In this document: piece after piece, positions 1 to 12,001 of the stretch
How the letters are laid out: each line of letters starts with the position of its first letter
Position numbering within the stretch: the first letter of the stretch is position 1
Assembly (NCBI GenBank): GCA_963691655.1
Contig: OY829328.1
Location: 88,602,400-88,666,399 of the forward strand
Source: Toxonevra muliebris
Lineage: Eukaryota > Arthropoda > Insecta > Diptera > Pallopteridae
Direction of reading: 5' to 3'
DNA length: 64,000 bases
Notes under the pieces: model-generated
Database searches by the model: none
Seen by the model: only the letters and a program-made list of their open reading frames with translations
Told to the model about the DNA's origin: nothing
Program-made: the position numbers and the translations under genes

Positions 1-2602
1 CTCATTTCAAAAATATTTAATGTTGCTGTAGTTCATGTTGCATGTTGCATGAGTATCGTTTAGTCGTGGTCAATTTCATCTTCATATCTCATTTATGTTT
101 TGTTGTTGCTTCGTTGTTGGCAGACAAATTCTATGGCATGACAACTGTATGAACTTGTCAACACTTAAGTTGGTTTAATTGTGTTACTTTTGATCTTCTT
201 CGGTTTCGGCCAACAAGCGTATCCGCTTTTTCAGCGTAAATATTTCGCACGTTTTTCATATAAACGAATGAATGTTCTTGTACATATCTACATATGCATA
301 CATATGTGTGTAAGTATTTTTGTTAGCGTGTACGTGTGTATGTGTTTTCCACATAGGTTTTTTTCGTTTTGATTTATAGCCGCATTTGTAGCGTGGTCAT
401 TACATTGAAGTTGGTTGTAATGTTAAAAGGTTAATTGGCATGATTTGTGATGATGTGAAGTCTCTGATATGCTGAGACAGTTGGTGATAGTTATGGTATG
501 CTGGCAGTAGTGATGATGTTGATGCTGGTGGTGATATGCGTGATGACAACGGTGGCGCCTACTGTTGTGCGTTCGAATGGGATAACAACTTGAAAATGTT
601 TTCATGGAGTTAAAACCTTTAAACTTTTGAATGAATTCAATGTAAATAAAATGACGTTAATTTATATTCATTTAAAATGCAATTCAAGAAATTTAAATTT
701 ATTAATTTGAATAATTTAAAAATTAAACCCAAATATTTTAAAAGCATTTTTGTTTGTTGACTAATTTGTTCTTTGTTGGAAGTTATTAAGAATGCCTGAT
801 GTATTTTCTATTTAAGTTGATAATTTCTTGCATTTATGTATATCAGATTTATATATATTTTGTTGCATTGGATCACTCTGTGACAGCTTGCCAACTTGCT
901 CCTGCTTGTGTACAACTAAAAGAGCTATCAATCAATTAAGTTAGTTCTTACAATCAAAACGAAAGTAAAATTTATGCAAACCTGATTTTGCATAATTTTC
1001 ATATTCACATACATTTTCCTTGATCTCTGACATTTTCTAAGAAGAAAAATTCACACAATTCTCAAAACGAAGAGACAAAAACAAGAGCACTTAAATGCTG
1101 GTAATAACCTAAAATTAACCATACCCAGCAATAAAATGGGAATTTACGACAAGAGCCTCATAAAAACTCAACAATGAACCAAATGAAAATGAATGAAAAT
1201 GTGAACAATAAATAAAATCGAACGCAAAAACAGCGAATAGCAGCGTGTTAGTGGTGGAAACTGTTGACGATGATGATGATGATGATAATGATAGTAAATA
1301 CCATGAAGGCCTCCATATATCGTAGTTATACCCACCAGAAGAAGCCCCATGGAGCAAAGGTAATGAAAATTAAAGTAACATTGCAAAAAAAAAAAATAAA
1401 TAAAATAAAAAATGAAGCAAAAATAACAAAAACAACAGCCAATGAGGCTACCAAAAAACGGTGTTTATGGTGCAAAATGCGCAGATAATTGGAATGCATC
1501 AAGCAACAACAATAATGCCAGCGGATGAAGCTGGAAATGAATGAGCAACAACAACAAAAAATGAAGACCAACAAACGGCCGCAGTTTTTGAGTGTGTGTG
1601 AGCGATGGATGAGCGTATATGGTTGATGATGATGATGGTGTGCACACGCGTTTCATGCCAACTAAAGCTAGTAAGCTGCCACACTCAAAAAAAAAAAAAA
1701 CAACAACAGCAACAATAGCTGGTGGTTAACAAAAATAAGAAGCGTTAAAAATAGCTTAAGCGCCGAGGCTGTAAGTATTGCAACGTACGCGCAGCAGCAG
1801 CACAAGCAGCAAATGGATGAGTCTTCTCTCAATATGTGGGAAATATTGAGTGTGCGCGCATGTGCGCAGCGCCGTTGGCAACAACACAGTAAGCAATAGT
1901 TACAATAACAACAACAGCAGCCGCAGCAAAAGCAATCCAACCCACTGACTTCATTTTTAAATTGTAACAATTTTCATTTTTCACTTAATTATATTTTTTT
2001 TTCGCAATTTTTGTTTTTGTACTTACATAGTTAAGCTTATTACATCAGATTATGTTGATGTTTGTGTTGTTGTTGTTGTTGTTATTGCTGTTGATGATGG
2101 TTTTCTAAATTTAATTTTTGTTATTTTTTCTTTTACAAAAAAAAAAATGTGTCAAAAATCGTGATCATCTTTTGCTTGCAGTCAGCATCAGCATCTCTAA
2201 AACGGCAACGACAAATTGTTGCAAGACATGCCCGCACACACACACCACAAACAGAGATGCATTTGCAATGTGTGGCAGTGTGGTAGCATCTTCATATTGC
2301 GAACGATATGTTGCGCATGCGCACTACACTCTTTATTTTAGGAAGTGAATTCTGACTTGATTTATGTTGAAATTATTAAAGTTTTTAAAATGAAATTATT
2401 GCCAAAACAAAAGTAATGACAGGGGAAAGGATAATGCTTTTAGTTTTTCTCTTTTCTGTTGCGAGTATAAAAATACATTTTGATTGATTGTACGATTTAT
2501 CATAAATTATGTTGAAATTGCTTATCAACTGCTTACATCAACATATTGATTTGTTTTTAAAAACCCAAATTGTCGAGTACATTTAATTTTGTATGCCTTT
2601 AA
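1..2602. other. Gene-free stretch with microsatellites
   Basis: No reading frame here has coding character. The longest open frames are antisense readings of simple repeats. Visible are a (GAT)n run near 1268-1290, CAA/CAG-rich patches at 1500-1560 and 1690-1930, and (GTT)n near 2066-2085. This looks like fly intergenic or large-intron DNA. Confidence 0.6.
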
Positions 2603-2927
2603 GTTTGATTATGAAAACGTAACGTATCACAACGTAGAAATATAACGAAGATAGAACTCTACTGCGTTATGATTACGTTAATCACGCAGGTTGTTCTTCC
2701 ACAGGCGGCAACGAAACTGCGATCCGACACAATACCTTTGACAATGAAAATTGATGATGTTATTTGAGAGCGATTAGCATTGCCAGCTGCCGCTTTGTGT
2801 CGCACTGCAGTGCTTTACCTCCAGTGGGAGAAAAGCCTTACATGCACTGTATATACCACAAGTTCGAGACGTGACAGTTGGCAACGTTACGCTAGGACTA
2901 CGCTACGTTGCGTTTCCATAATCAAAC
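2603..2927. mobile_element. Inverted-repeat DNA element (MITE-like)
   Basis: The ends are inverted copies of one another: GTTTGATTATGAAAACGTAA begins at 2603, and the reverse complement of the right end reads GTTTGATTATGGAAACGCAA. The arms match over about 24 bases with few differences. The 325-bp interior has no coding frame and repeats the AACGTAACG-type motif on both strands. The flanks do not show a clear target-site duplication, so the superfamily is left open. Confidence 0.55.
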
Positions 2928-5900
2928 CTTTGCTCTTTTCTTCGCTCATTTCAATTGTACTTATTTATTAAGTTTGTACTACATCTGATGATTGCTCTAG
3001 GCCAGCTCAATAAAAATTTTCCACAGTTGCCTCTCCTATGCGTGTGCTGATGCCAGTTGGTAAGGCCAAATGCATATGCAACGATGTACATTTTGCCTAA
3101 GAGTGTTTAAGACGTCCTTGAATTTAAACTAAGACCTTAGTCAAAATATTATTCTCGTTGTGGCTAAGCATTTGAAAAACTTATTGTATGACTTAAAATA
3201 CTTTGAAATTCAATCATTAGCACATGTGCTAATCTTATACAAAAAAAAAAAAAAAATAATAATTAGAAATAAAAACCATTTAATGATATTAAAAATGTGT
3301 CAACCTTTACTTTCGGTATAAAATTTCATTATATTATACGCTTAAGTCCAATAAAAGCGAACTCCACCCATTAATAATTTCAATAACGTTGAAAATTTGT
3401 AAAAATGAATTAGAAATCGCTTAAAATTTGTCATACTATTTATAAATGCTCGTTTTTCTATAACAAAAAGAAATATATAAATCGTACAATTGCATTAAGT
3501 TTGACTTTTGAGTTTAATATAAAAAATAGAAAAATGTTAACAAAAAAACCTAATGAGCCTTGAATTTGATGCCAATAATGTTTGAAATAAAATTTACAAT
3601 GCTCGCAACACCACAGCAGCAATTTTTGAATTGTATCCAAAATATATAAAAACAATTTCTGCATTTAAAAGTACTTGACTTATAAAAAGTGAAAAAGATT
3701 ACAAAATCGACAGACCGTTACAAAAAAATTATATTTATTATAATAGTTGTGGTTTTTAAGCCCATTTATTTAAAACAAACGAAAAAAAAACAACAACACC
3801 AAAAATAATAAGTTAAGCTAAAACTTCGAAGACGTTTTATACACATAAAATAAACTGAAGGTATATCCATTTCAATGCCAATTAGAAATGTTCATAGTTT
3901 TTTGTAATTAATAAATGTTTTGCGGTTCATAGTTTGGTTTAATCGTTTAGATTTTTAAATGGCGAAAAATTGCAATTTGCAAATGTCGAGCATGTGATTT
4001 CCGAATTAATTCATTCATTGTAGAGTAGAATAGAATTTTGTATTTATAAAATTTAACCCAATGACTCTTCAACTTTGAAGTTAGTGCAGTGACATCAGAT
4101 GGGCGCGGAATGCTGAATATCTGTGAGCTTAACATATTCTCTGTTATATAAATTGACATTGAATGAGCCTTTAAGAGCGATTGACCCTTTCTAAAGTAGT
4201 GCCGAATCGCTGAAGGTTGTTCTATTTAGTCATGTAGCTTTAATATACCACTTTTCACTGAACTACAAACTTCCACTGAAATCTTTGACATCATTAGTTT
4301 GATGAATTTACTTTCTATGACATAAATCGAGCTAACAAAAAGTTCGAGTAGCTGAAATGACCTTTACGCAATCGCACTTTACATAATTTATACATTTTTA
4401 ATTCGCACCAAAAGAAAGAAAATTGTGCCGATTCATGCCAGCAAAATCGAACAAGTGAATGTATGTATAAAAATAAATAATGAAAAACCTAAGATTCGAT
4501 CCTCGGCTACTGTGGTTTTATCTGCCAACGTATACACACCTGAAGTACATTATATTTTGTATCTAATCTTGTATTTGTATTCATATTGTTGCCGTTGTCA
4601 ACTTAGGAAGTTATGAAGTGAATATTGTTTTCACAACAGCAAACGACCAAGTATTGCTTAAGTGGAATTTGATGAACTGTAACAGATTTATATGAGTACC
4701 AAAACGTATAGAGGTATAGAGGAAGGCACAGCTTACTTGAACCTACATGTCGCTTTTATCTCTTCAACGCCTGCAAAAATTTCAATTTGCGTAAATTACT
4801 CGAACATATTCGAATCGAAAAATGAATGGCAAAACATAAAACTTTAGTTAACAATTTGTGGGTTTTTTCTTTGATATCCGTTTTAAGATTTTCTGGTTGT
4901 TGTTGTTGTTGTTATTGTTATTGTTGCTACATGCAACAAACAAACCAACAAACACCCAACAGCAACTAACCTCCATGTTGCAATTGTAACAAGTAACAAC
5001 TGTTGCCTAAGTCTAAGTGAAGGTTTCTTCAGTGTGTCTTTGAGTCTTTGGCTTGTCATTTGCCATAAGTAGTAGTAGCAAAACAAATGATACTTAGTTA
5101 TTTTATTAGTTATTTATTTAAATACTTTAATTAAATGTGAAGAAATTATGTAATGCTATCTTCAATATATTTCAATGTATTTGTAACAATAGCTTAAATG
5201 CTGCGCGTCTTAAATATTTTTGTCGATTAAATTGTCACACGAAAGTGGATGGAATACAATAAAAAATAACAAAAAAGTGGGTGGAATAATTTTTGTTTCT
5301 TTCAAGTGACAAATTTATTTATATTGCTGTTAAATCGAGTCAATTGTTTATTTATATACAAGACTTATATTTAACCATTTCTCAATACCTCTTCAGAAAC
5401 CAATCAGTAGATAATATCTCCAATAATACTAATGTAAATTTCTTAATGATGGGTGTATGTGATATCTTCTTTAACGCTGTTAAATCTTAAATGGAATGAA
5501 ATGTAAAGGGAGGTATTTTCTAAATTATCCCAGCCAGCAGACGTGGGTGGTTATAGGGAAAATCTTGGAGGCAAGATTAAAAGTGGTACCGAATGCCTCA
5601 CGTAGACCAGCAAGATCTATGTTCCCGCACAATAGGGGAATTCTCTATGCCTAGCATATGCCCTTGCACGATGAAAATCTTTTGGGTATAGTATCATTAA
5701 GGATGGATCCTATTCAGATCTTAAATCACACACAACCGCATTTTGAATTAAAACCGCATCTTCTTTCTTTCCTTGGCTATAAAGATTGGATGGATCGATA
5801 TACATAAACCAATCATTCATTACGTAAAATCTGAAGCTCATAACTAAAGCATCATCATTACGAACTTATCTAGTTTAAACCTTGAAAGATTCGCCTAAAA

Positions 5901-6959
5901 TTTGTGCAATTATTGCAGCAATTTACGCTCCTCATTGACAATAATTAAAATATTGCATACTAAAAAAAAAATATATAAATATATATATAATTTATTTGCA
6001 CTAGTTTTCTTCAATAGTTTTAAACAAGTTTCTTGTGTTTCTTTGCTATTGTTTAAACAAAACTACATAAATGTTATCAAGCCATTTAATAAATTGGTTA
6101 GCGCAAATTACGCACGCTCATTACGAAAAAAGGTCTATTGAAAAAAAAAAAAAAAAGTTGGCATGATTTTTATTTGCACTTCAACATATGCGTGAAGTTG
6201 TTAACAACAATTTATGAGCCATGAAAGTTTTTTTTTTAACAATTAAACACTTTAAAAACAATAAATAAAGTGTATTGGTCGGTGGTCGTTGGAATGAAAT
6301 GAATAAAATGTAATACAATTAAGAAAAATACGCATGCGATACGCACCGTTCAGTGGCACAGACGAACGTGAGATTGTCATCGAATGCCTATACTTTTTGG
6401 CAATAAAAAGAAAAATAACTGCGAAATGCTGCCAAATCATTTAAAATTTAAAAATATTTATTTTTTGAAGTTAATTTTTTTTGTATTGATTTGCACTGTG
6501 GTTGAAAATAAGCGCATTTGACTTTTTTTAGATACCCATTGTTAACCTATCTACGGTTAAATTATATTTATTATTAATGTTGTTATTGTTGTTGTTTGTT
6601 AACACGTAATTTTTTCTATGTAGTTGTTGTTGTTGACTGAACACCATTTGATGTGTCATAAATACATTTTTTATTGGTTGTTGTTTTTTTTTTTTTTCGT
6701 TTGAATTTCATTTTGGATTTGCCTTTGTATTCAGCGTAAGCGTTTCATTAGTTTTTAATACCTCAACAATAGGATGCTGCTTGCCGCTTGTTGGTTTGTT
6801 ACTGGGTTGAATATATAAAAAAGTAATATTACATCTACAATATTATATTTTTTTGTATCTATTGAAGTTGTCAAAATACATACTTATTTATTAATACTAA
6901 GGTATTAATAATAATTAATTGTAAGTAGTAATTTCATATTATTTTTTGTAACTACATAC
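2928..6959. other. Gene-free stretch
   Basis: No credible coding exon was found. The stretch is AT-rich with A/T homopolymers (for example 3240-3256) and TTG-rich patches near 4895-4930. Around 5520-5700 the base composition is more mixed and may be an old retroelement scrap, but no protein motif could be read from it. Confidence 0.5.
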
Positions 6960-7070
6960 TTAAGTTGTTTAAAAGAAAATCGAAAACATATTTTTTATAT
7001 ATTAAAAATACTTATATACATACAAACAATTACTATACATATAAGTAAATTTATAATTTAAACAACTTAA
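6960..7070. repeat. Short inverted repeat (hairpin-forming)
   Basis: TTAAGTTGTTTAAA at 6960-6973 is matched by its exact reverse complement at 7057-7070, giving 14-bp perfect arms around an AT-rich loop of about 83 bp. It could be a small MITE remnant or a chance palindrome in AT-rich DNA. Confidence 0.4.
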
Positions 7071-8662
7071 ATTTTAATTAAAATCATCTATTTAAATTAC
7101 ATAATGCTTTGTGTTTGCATCAAAATAATAATTGATACTTGTTAGCAGTTATTGCTGCTAAAAGTCTTTTAAACTGTCTAATAAGGCAAACAAATATGCT
7201 GATTTGAGTGTAGGAATTTTTCATGGTCATTTGTAATTAAAAGACCTTCTAAAATAAAGCAGTAAATGAAGTAAATTATATATTTGGATTTGTGTCTGGC
7301 ACATGTATCAATTAGAAAACCTTATTACAATGATTTTCAAATTTTGAAGTCACCAACATCCCTCGGTTATTGGTTTTTTTTTTTTGAGTGAATGAACTTT
7401 TAGCAGCAGAATATTTAAAGGTTACTTAGAACCAATAATAAATAATTTAAAAATTTTCAAATGAAAAAAAATTGAGTTTGATGATTGTTAATAAATTATA
7501 CCCAAAAACTTTATCCTAACTTTTCTAGTAAATCCTAACCTAACACAGCTGTGCAATTTTCTCTACATATTCGTTTTTTGAATTCCGCAATGATATGGTA
7601 ATTTGATTTTGACTCGGTCTTTTGATACTTGAAAAGATTATTTGACAACCTAATCGTCAACAGTTAGATACGAAGAAGAATAAAATACTTGAATCTAGCT
7701 TGTATTAACATACATTTGATACGTAAATTTGAGTTTTCATTATTGTGGGGAAAAAATTAAAGTTTGATTTTAAAGGACCAGGTATAATATACATATTATG
7801 TCTCATATAAAGTTTGGGGTCATTCGGACTTCCGCATTTGGACTCTAGCTACCCCTGAAAAATTGGAAATCTCCTTGTGGAATAATATATCAACCTTTCT
7901 CATAAGCTCTCGGAAAGCTAAAAAAACTTTCATTTTTGGGTTTCTCTAAAGAACATGAAGCCTCTACTAAAAATTATGTAATTACGTTTTAAGTGCCAGA
8001 CTCAGAGTTTCTGAAAGTAATTAAACATAATCCATGTTTACATGACAAAAAGATTGTGTATGAAAGCAATTTAAGATTTAAAATATTTAGTTACGACCCA
8101 AAATTGCATCTGCGTGTTTGCGTGAGGATCCAAAAGAAATTAATTTGAAGACGATGGAACGACCTTGTTGAAAACAGTGAAGGTGGAAATTATTATCCCA
8201 TTTTGAACAGCTAACAAAAATCGTGATCCAATTTTGAACATTTATAAAACGCAATTTCTATTTGTCTTCAGTAAAACATTTCAGTGTTTAAAACAATTAC
8301 AATCATTCGTATACAAAGTTAATTCACACAACATGGTGGTGCTAGAAAAGAAAGAAAATAGTGACCAACCCGTACAGCAACTACGATTAGAAAATTATTT
8401 TTTAAATTATTATAAGTTAACAACAGCGGAATTTGAAAAAATACACTTTCGCTTATTTTAGTTTTTTTTTGTTAAGTTTTGTCAGTTGTAATCTGCAACA
8501 TTTTTTTATAAATAAATTTGAAAAGTATGCAAATGTGCAGGTCGATGGGACCACATTGGGCCGATGTTTTTTGACAATTTTGTTGCTTAATTTAAAAAAG
8601 AAAAAGGTAAATTTTGAAAAATATTAAATTTCATGGGTATGGTATATAATAATATAATATTG

Positions 8663-8760
8663 AGTCACTTCCTTGACTTAGTTCTTAAATGCTCGAAGGA
8701 CCAGTTTAACGGGTTCGATTCTCAGATAGAGAATTGAATCCACTCTTTCAAATTAAAATA
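8663..8760 (+). mobile_element. tRNA-derived SINE copy 1
   Basis: A Pol III B-box (GGTTCGATTCT, 8712-8722) lies about 40 bases after a tRNA-like segment containing TGACTTAGTTCTTAAATGC. The segment is followed by an A-rich 3' region. The whole unit is repeated at 47466-47556 with the same order of blocks: GTCACTT, GACTTAGT(T/G)CTTAAATGCT, CAGTT(T/C)AACG, then the B-box and AGAATxxATCCAC. Two dispersed copies with a B-box and an A-rich end fit a tRNA-derived SINE. Confidence 0.55.
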
Positions 8761-9104
8761 AAAAATATTTATAATATATAATATTTTCTTATAATACCGT
8801 ATACCGCTTGAATAGTTTCCTTTTTGTTGCAGCTCATTCCTTCGCCAAGGGGTTTCCTGCACCTTGAGAAAGGACACTCTAAGATGGTGTAGGAGGCTTA
8901 TAGAGTTATAGAGCAGAATAAACATTTCGTTAGTTCCGTGTCTTTATAGAGCTTGTTGGTGCTGAATATAGTTTTTCCAAACCATATTTTTGCCAATGAA
9001 ATACATTCCTCCCGAGAAAAGGCTTTGTTGTATTTATCCTTAAATGTAAGGGGTTGATTAATCTAAAAATATGGATGATTGCCAAGCTATCTGTTGCCAT
9101 GTAG

Positions 9105-9215
9105 CTCTTCTTTCTGGATGGTAGTAAAATAACTCATTATAATAGCAGCATCAGCTAGTTTATGACCCAGTATTCCGAAGTGGGATGGTATCCACCAGGG
9201 TCTAAATCGGTAAAG
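9105..9215 (-). pseudogene. LINE RNase H fragment (degenerate)
   Basis: The minus strand across about 9130-9200 reads PWWIPSHFGILGHKLADAA. This matches the RNase H signature of Jockey/I-type non-LTR retrotransposons (W-I-P-G-H-x-G-I-x-G-N-E-x-A-D-x-A), with Gly to Ser, Asn to His and Glu to Lys changes. Surrounding frames are broken by stops, so this is a dead fragment of a LINE second ORF. The neighbouring 8770-9100 may belong to the same element but shows no clear motif. Confidence 0.6.
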
Positions 9216-9259
9216 CAATTTCAAATACTTTGATTGATGCTGATCATTACTGTAAAATC

Positions 9260-11505
9260 CTTATTGCTTTTGTAGAATTTGCTTATCTGCTTTTTTAGCA
9301 TTTAATACTTCGTCAGCAGCTACACAAACAAAAAATATCACATGCATACCACAAAAAATCCACATGATAAGATCAGTGTTGCCATCGACAGAAAACATAA
9401 CAATTATAGAAATTCTAGTGCATGCTCACAAAGAATAATAAAATAAGTAAAAAGATTCAGCTGCTCAAGATATTTGTGTTCAGTTAAAATCATAAATTGC
9501 ACGAAGCACAAAGTCACAAATTTGGATGAGGTACAAAGTGAAAATTAGTTGACAAGATTGTAAAGTTTTAGAGGCACTGCAATAAAAAAAAAACAGTCTA
9601 TTGAAAGATCCAAGTTAAAAATTCTTTAAAATTCATAACTACATACATATGTACATAAATATAAACAATTCCAGCTGATGAAATGATTTTCATTTCGCCA
9701 TCACTGTGCCACCACATTCATCTAAAATACGATTATGATAGTAAAAGTATATTGCATGATGCGTTATACATAGAAAAACAACAACAACAAAGTCTTGAAA
9801 TATTTCAAATTGCAGCATAAGTATCTATTGCTAGCAAAATATGAGGAGTAACTTATAGTTAGGATGCATAAAAATATATGCGCACACTTGTTTTACAAAT
9901 ACAAAACAACAGAAAGAAATATTTGAAAAATTGATTATTTTTGAGAGGAGGATTTTATATTATTTTGTAGGTACTTATTTCTTCAGCTACACATAAACAA
10001 AAAAAAATACCACAAAAAATTTAATTTATATTGATGTGCAATGCGTGATTAGTACAATAAAATCATCAACAACGAAAACAAAAAAAAAAAAAATAATAAA
10101 AAATTTGTCTAGTCGATCTCAACATATATTTCGCATTCGAAATATGCAATTTGAATGTACTCTTCTCATATTGACTGATAAATTTAACCTAAATTTAGTA
10201 CGAATTGATTTTTTGGGGTAATATCTACTTAATGTGCATAAATCTATAAATTTTTTTCTTACACATTCATAGATAGATAGCTGCACGTACTTTTGAAAGC
10301 ATCAGCATGTATCTTTTGTAAGATTGTTTCTTTTTTGGCTTTCTGGAGAGTACGATGAGTAAATTATATGCAGCCAACCAAGAAGTAACAGCAGCAGCAG
10401 CAGCTACAGAAGATTAATAATTTTTATATGTGCTGAGTTTGGAGATCGCTAGATCGCTCAGACAGGAATCACAGTCAGTCAGTTGTTATGGCAGTGTTGT
10501 AAAATATATATGTTCATATATCTACTCGTACATATACATTAAGTTGCCTCACGAAAAAAAACTGGGTACTACTGCTTCCTAGAAATGAACCTTGGTTTAT
10601 TTTATGAAAATCCCTAAATTATTTCAGCTCTAGCGATAAGCTACTGGAGCTGGATCGTTTTGAAAAACCCTCTAAAAATTGCAACATTTTTTGTTGGGCT
10701 GTTTTTGGCCAAATAAAGAGGAACTGTGTTAAAACATCTGTAAATTTTAGTGATTGCGATTTCCGTCATTTTATTTTGGTTTCTACTCGATTCGAAAATT
10801 CTACAGCTCTTTCTCTTGTATAACAAAAATTACTAAAAATACATAAAAAAAATTAAAATTTAGCAGAATCTTATCATTTTAGAATTTCTATAGTTATCCT
10901 ATACAAAAGACGATTTTTAAGGTTTTTTTTTTTTTTTTGTAAATGAGCTCAAGTATTTTGAGAATACATTGGACGCTCGGAATTCTTAAGTTCGGAAATC
11001 TTAATTGTTCAGAAAACTTAAACAATTTTTGACTTGTACTTGTCCAATGTATTCAGAAAATAAACTAAAGTTCATTTTTACAGGGGTTGGAAGGGAACTT
11101 GAGGCACCTTAATGTACATAGGCACTTTTGATTGAATTAAAGTGTTGAAGGAATTTCGGAGTTTTAAGCATATTTTTGATTTTTATATTTATTCGATTTT
11201 ATACGCTTGGTTTTTCGCATGTAATGCATGTAATTATCGCATTAAATTATCAATTCAATTTCAACATTTTTTTATGGAATCATTGAAAAAGTATTAGCTA
11301 AATTTAATTCTATTTATGTCATATTTAAAATTTTAATTATAGTTTATTAATTTAAAGTTAAGTATAAATTAAAATATTTGGAAAAAGAGTAACTGAGGAA
11401 CGAATTGCCAAAATTGTTAGGCAATGAAATCTTGAATTCTGTTCATTGAGTGACGATGGGCTACAAGATTTGCAAATTGTTCTTTCGAATTATTTAATTC
11501 AAATA
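9260..11505. other. Gene-free stretch
   Basis: No coding exon is supported. It is AT-rich, with A-runs, a (CAG)n run near 10390-10404 and a T-run at 10922-10939. Short open frames have no recognisable protein features. Confidence 0.5.
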
Positions 11506-11999
11506 CAATAGAATCCCGATAATTCGTAATCGCAAGAGACCAGCAATTTTTTACGAATTGCAGGGGTTTTCGATTTAACGAGATTTCGATTTGACGATTT
11601 GTTTTTTCAATTTAATTAATAGAAAGAAAAAGACAGTTATTCATTGAGCTGAAATATGTATGTAAATATACATGTGCACAAATATTGGACACAATTAAAA
11701 ACTAAGTTTTAATTAAAAAAGCGTATAATTTTTTATTGTTTAAGGTATCTTGACCACCACGAACCATAGTTCCATCGAATTTTGCTTTGTATTACGAATT
11801 ATAAGAGGTTTTCAACAATCAATTACGATTTAAAAGAGGTTAAATAGACTTTGTATTGAAAACAAAATACGAATTAGCGAAGGAACCAAAATGTATGGAA
11901 TTTTTGCGAATTAAAGCGATTTTTTCAAGGGAACAACAGTTTCTTACGAATTATTGAGATTTTCGAATTAACGGGATGCAAATTATCGCGATTCTACTG
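11506..11999. mobile_element. pogo/Tigger-like MITE with TA duplication
   Basis: The left end reads CAATAGAATCCCGATAATTC and the reverse complement of the right end reads CAGTAGAATCGCGATAATTT, about 18 of 21 matching. Both ends abut the dinucleotide TA (11504-11505 and 12000-12001). The CAGTAGAATC terminus plus TA duplication is typical of the pogo branch of Tc1/mariner transposons. The 494-bp interior has no transposase frame but repeats ACGAATTA-type subterminal motifs on both strands, so it is a non-autonomous element. Confidence 0.7.
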
Positions 12000-12001
12000 T
12001 A

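Noticed and set aside
1115..1970. Several minus-strand open frames rich in Ser, Cys and Leu
   Set aside because: They are translations of GAT, CAA and CAG microsatellites and have no start context, splice sites or domains.
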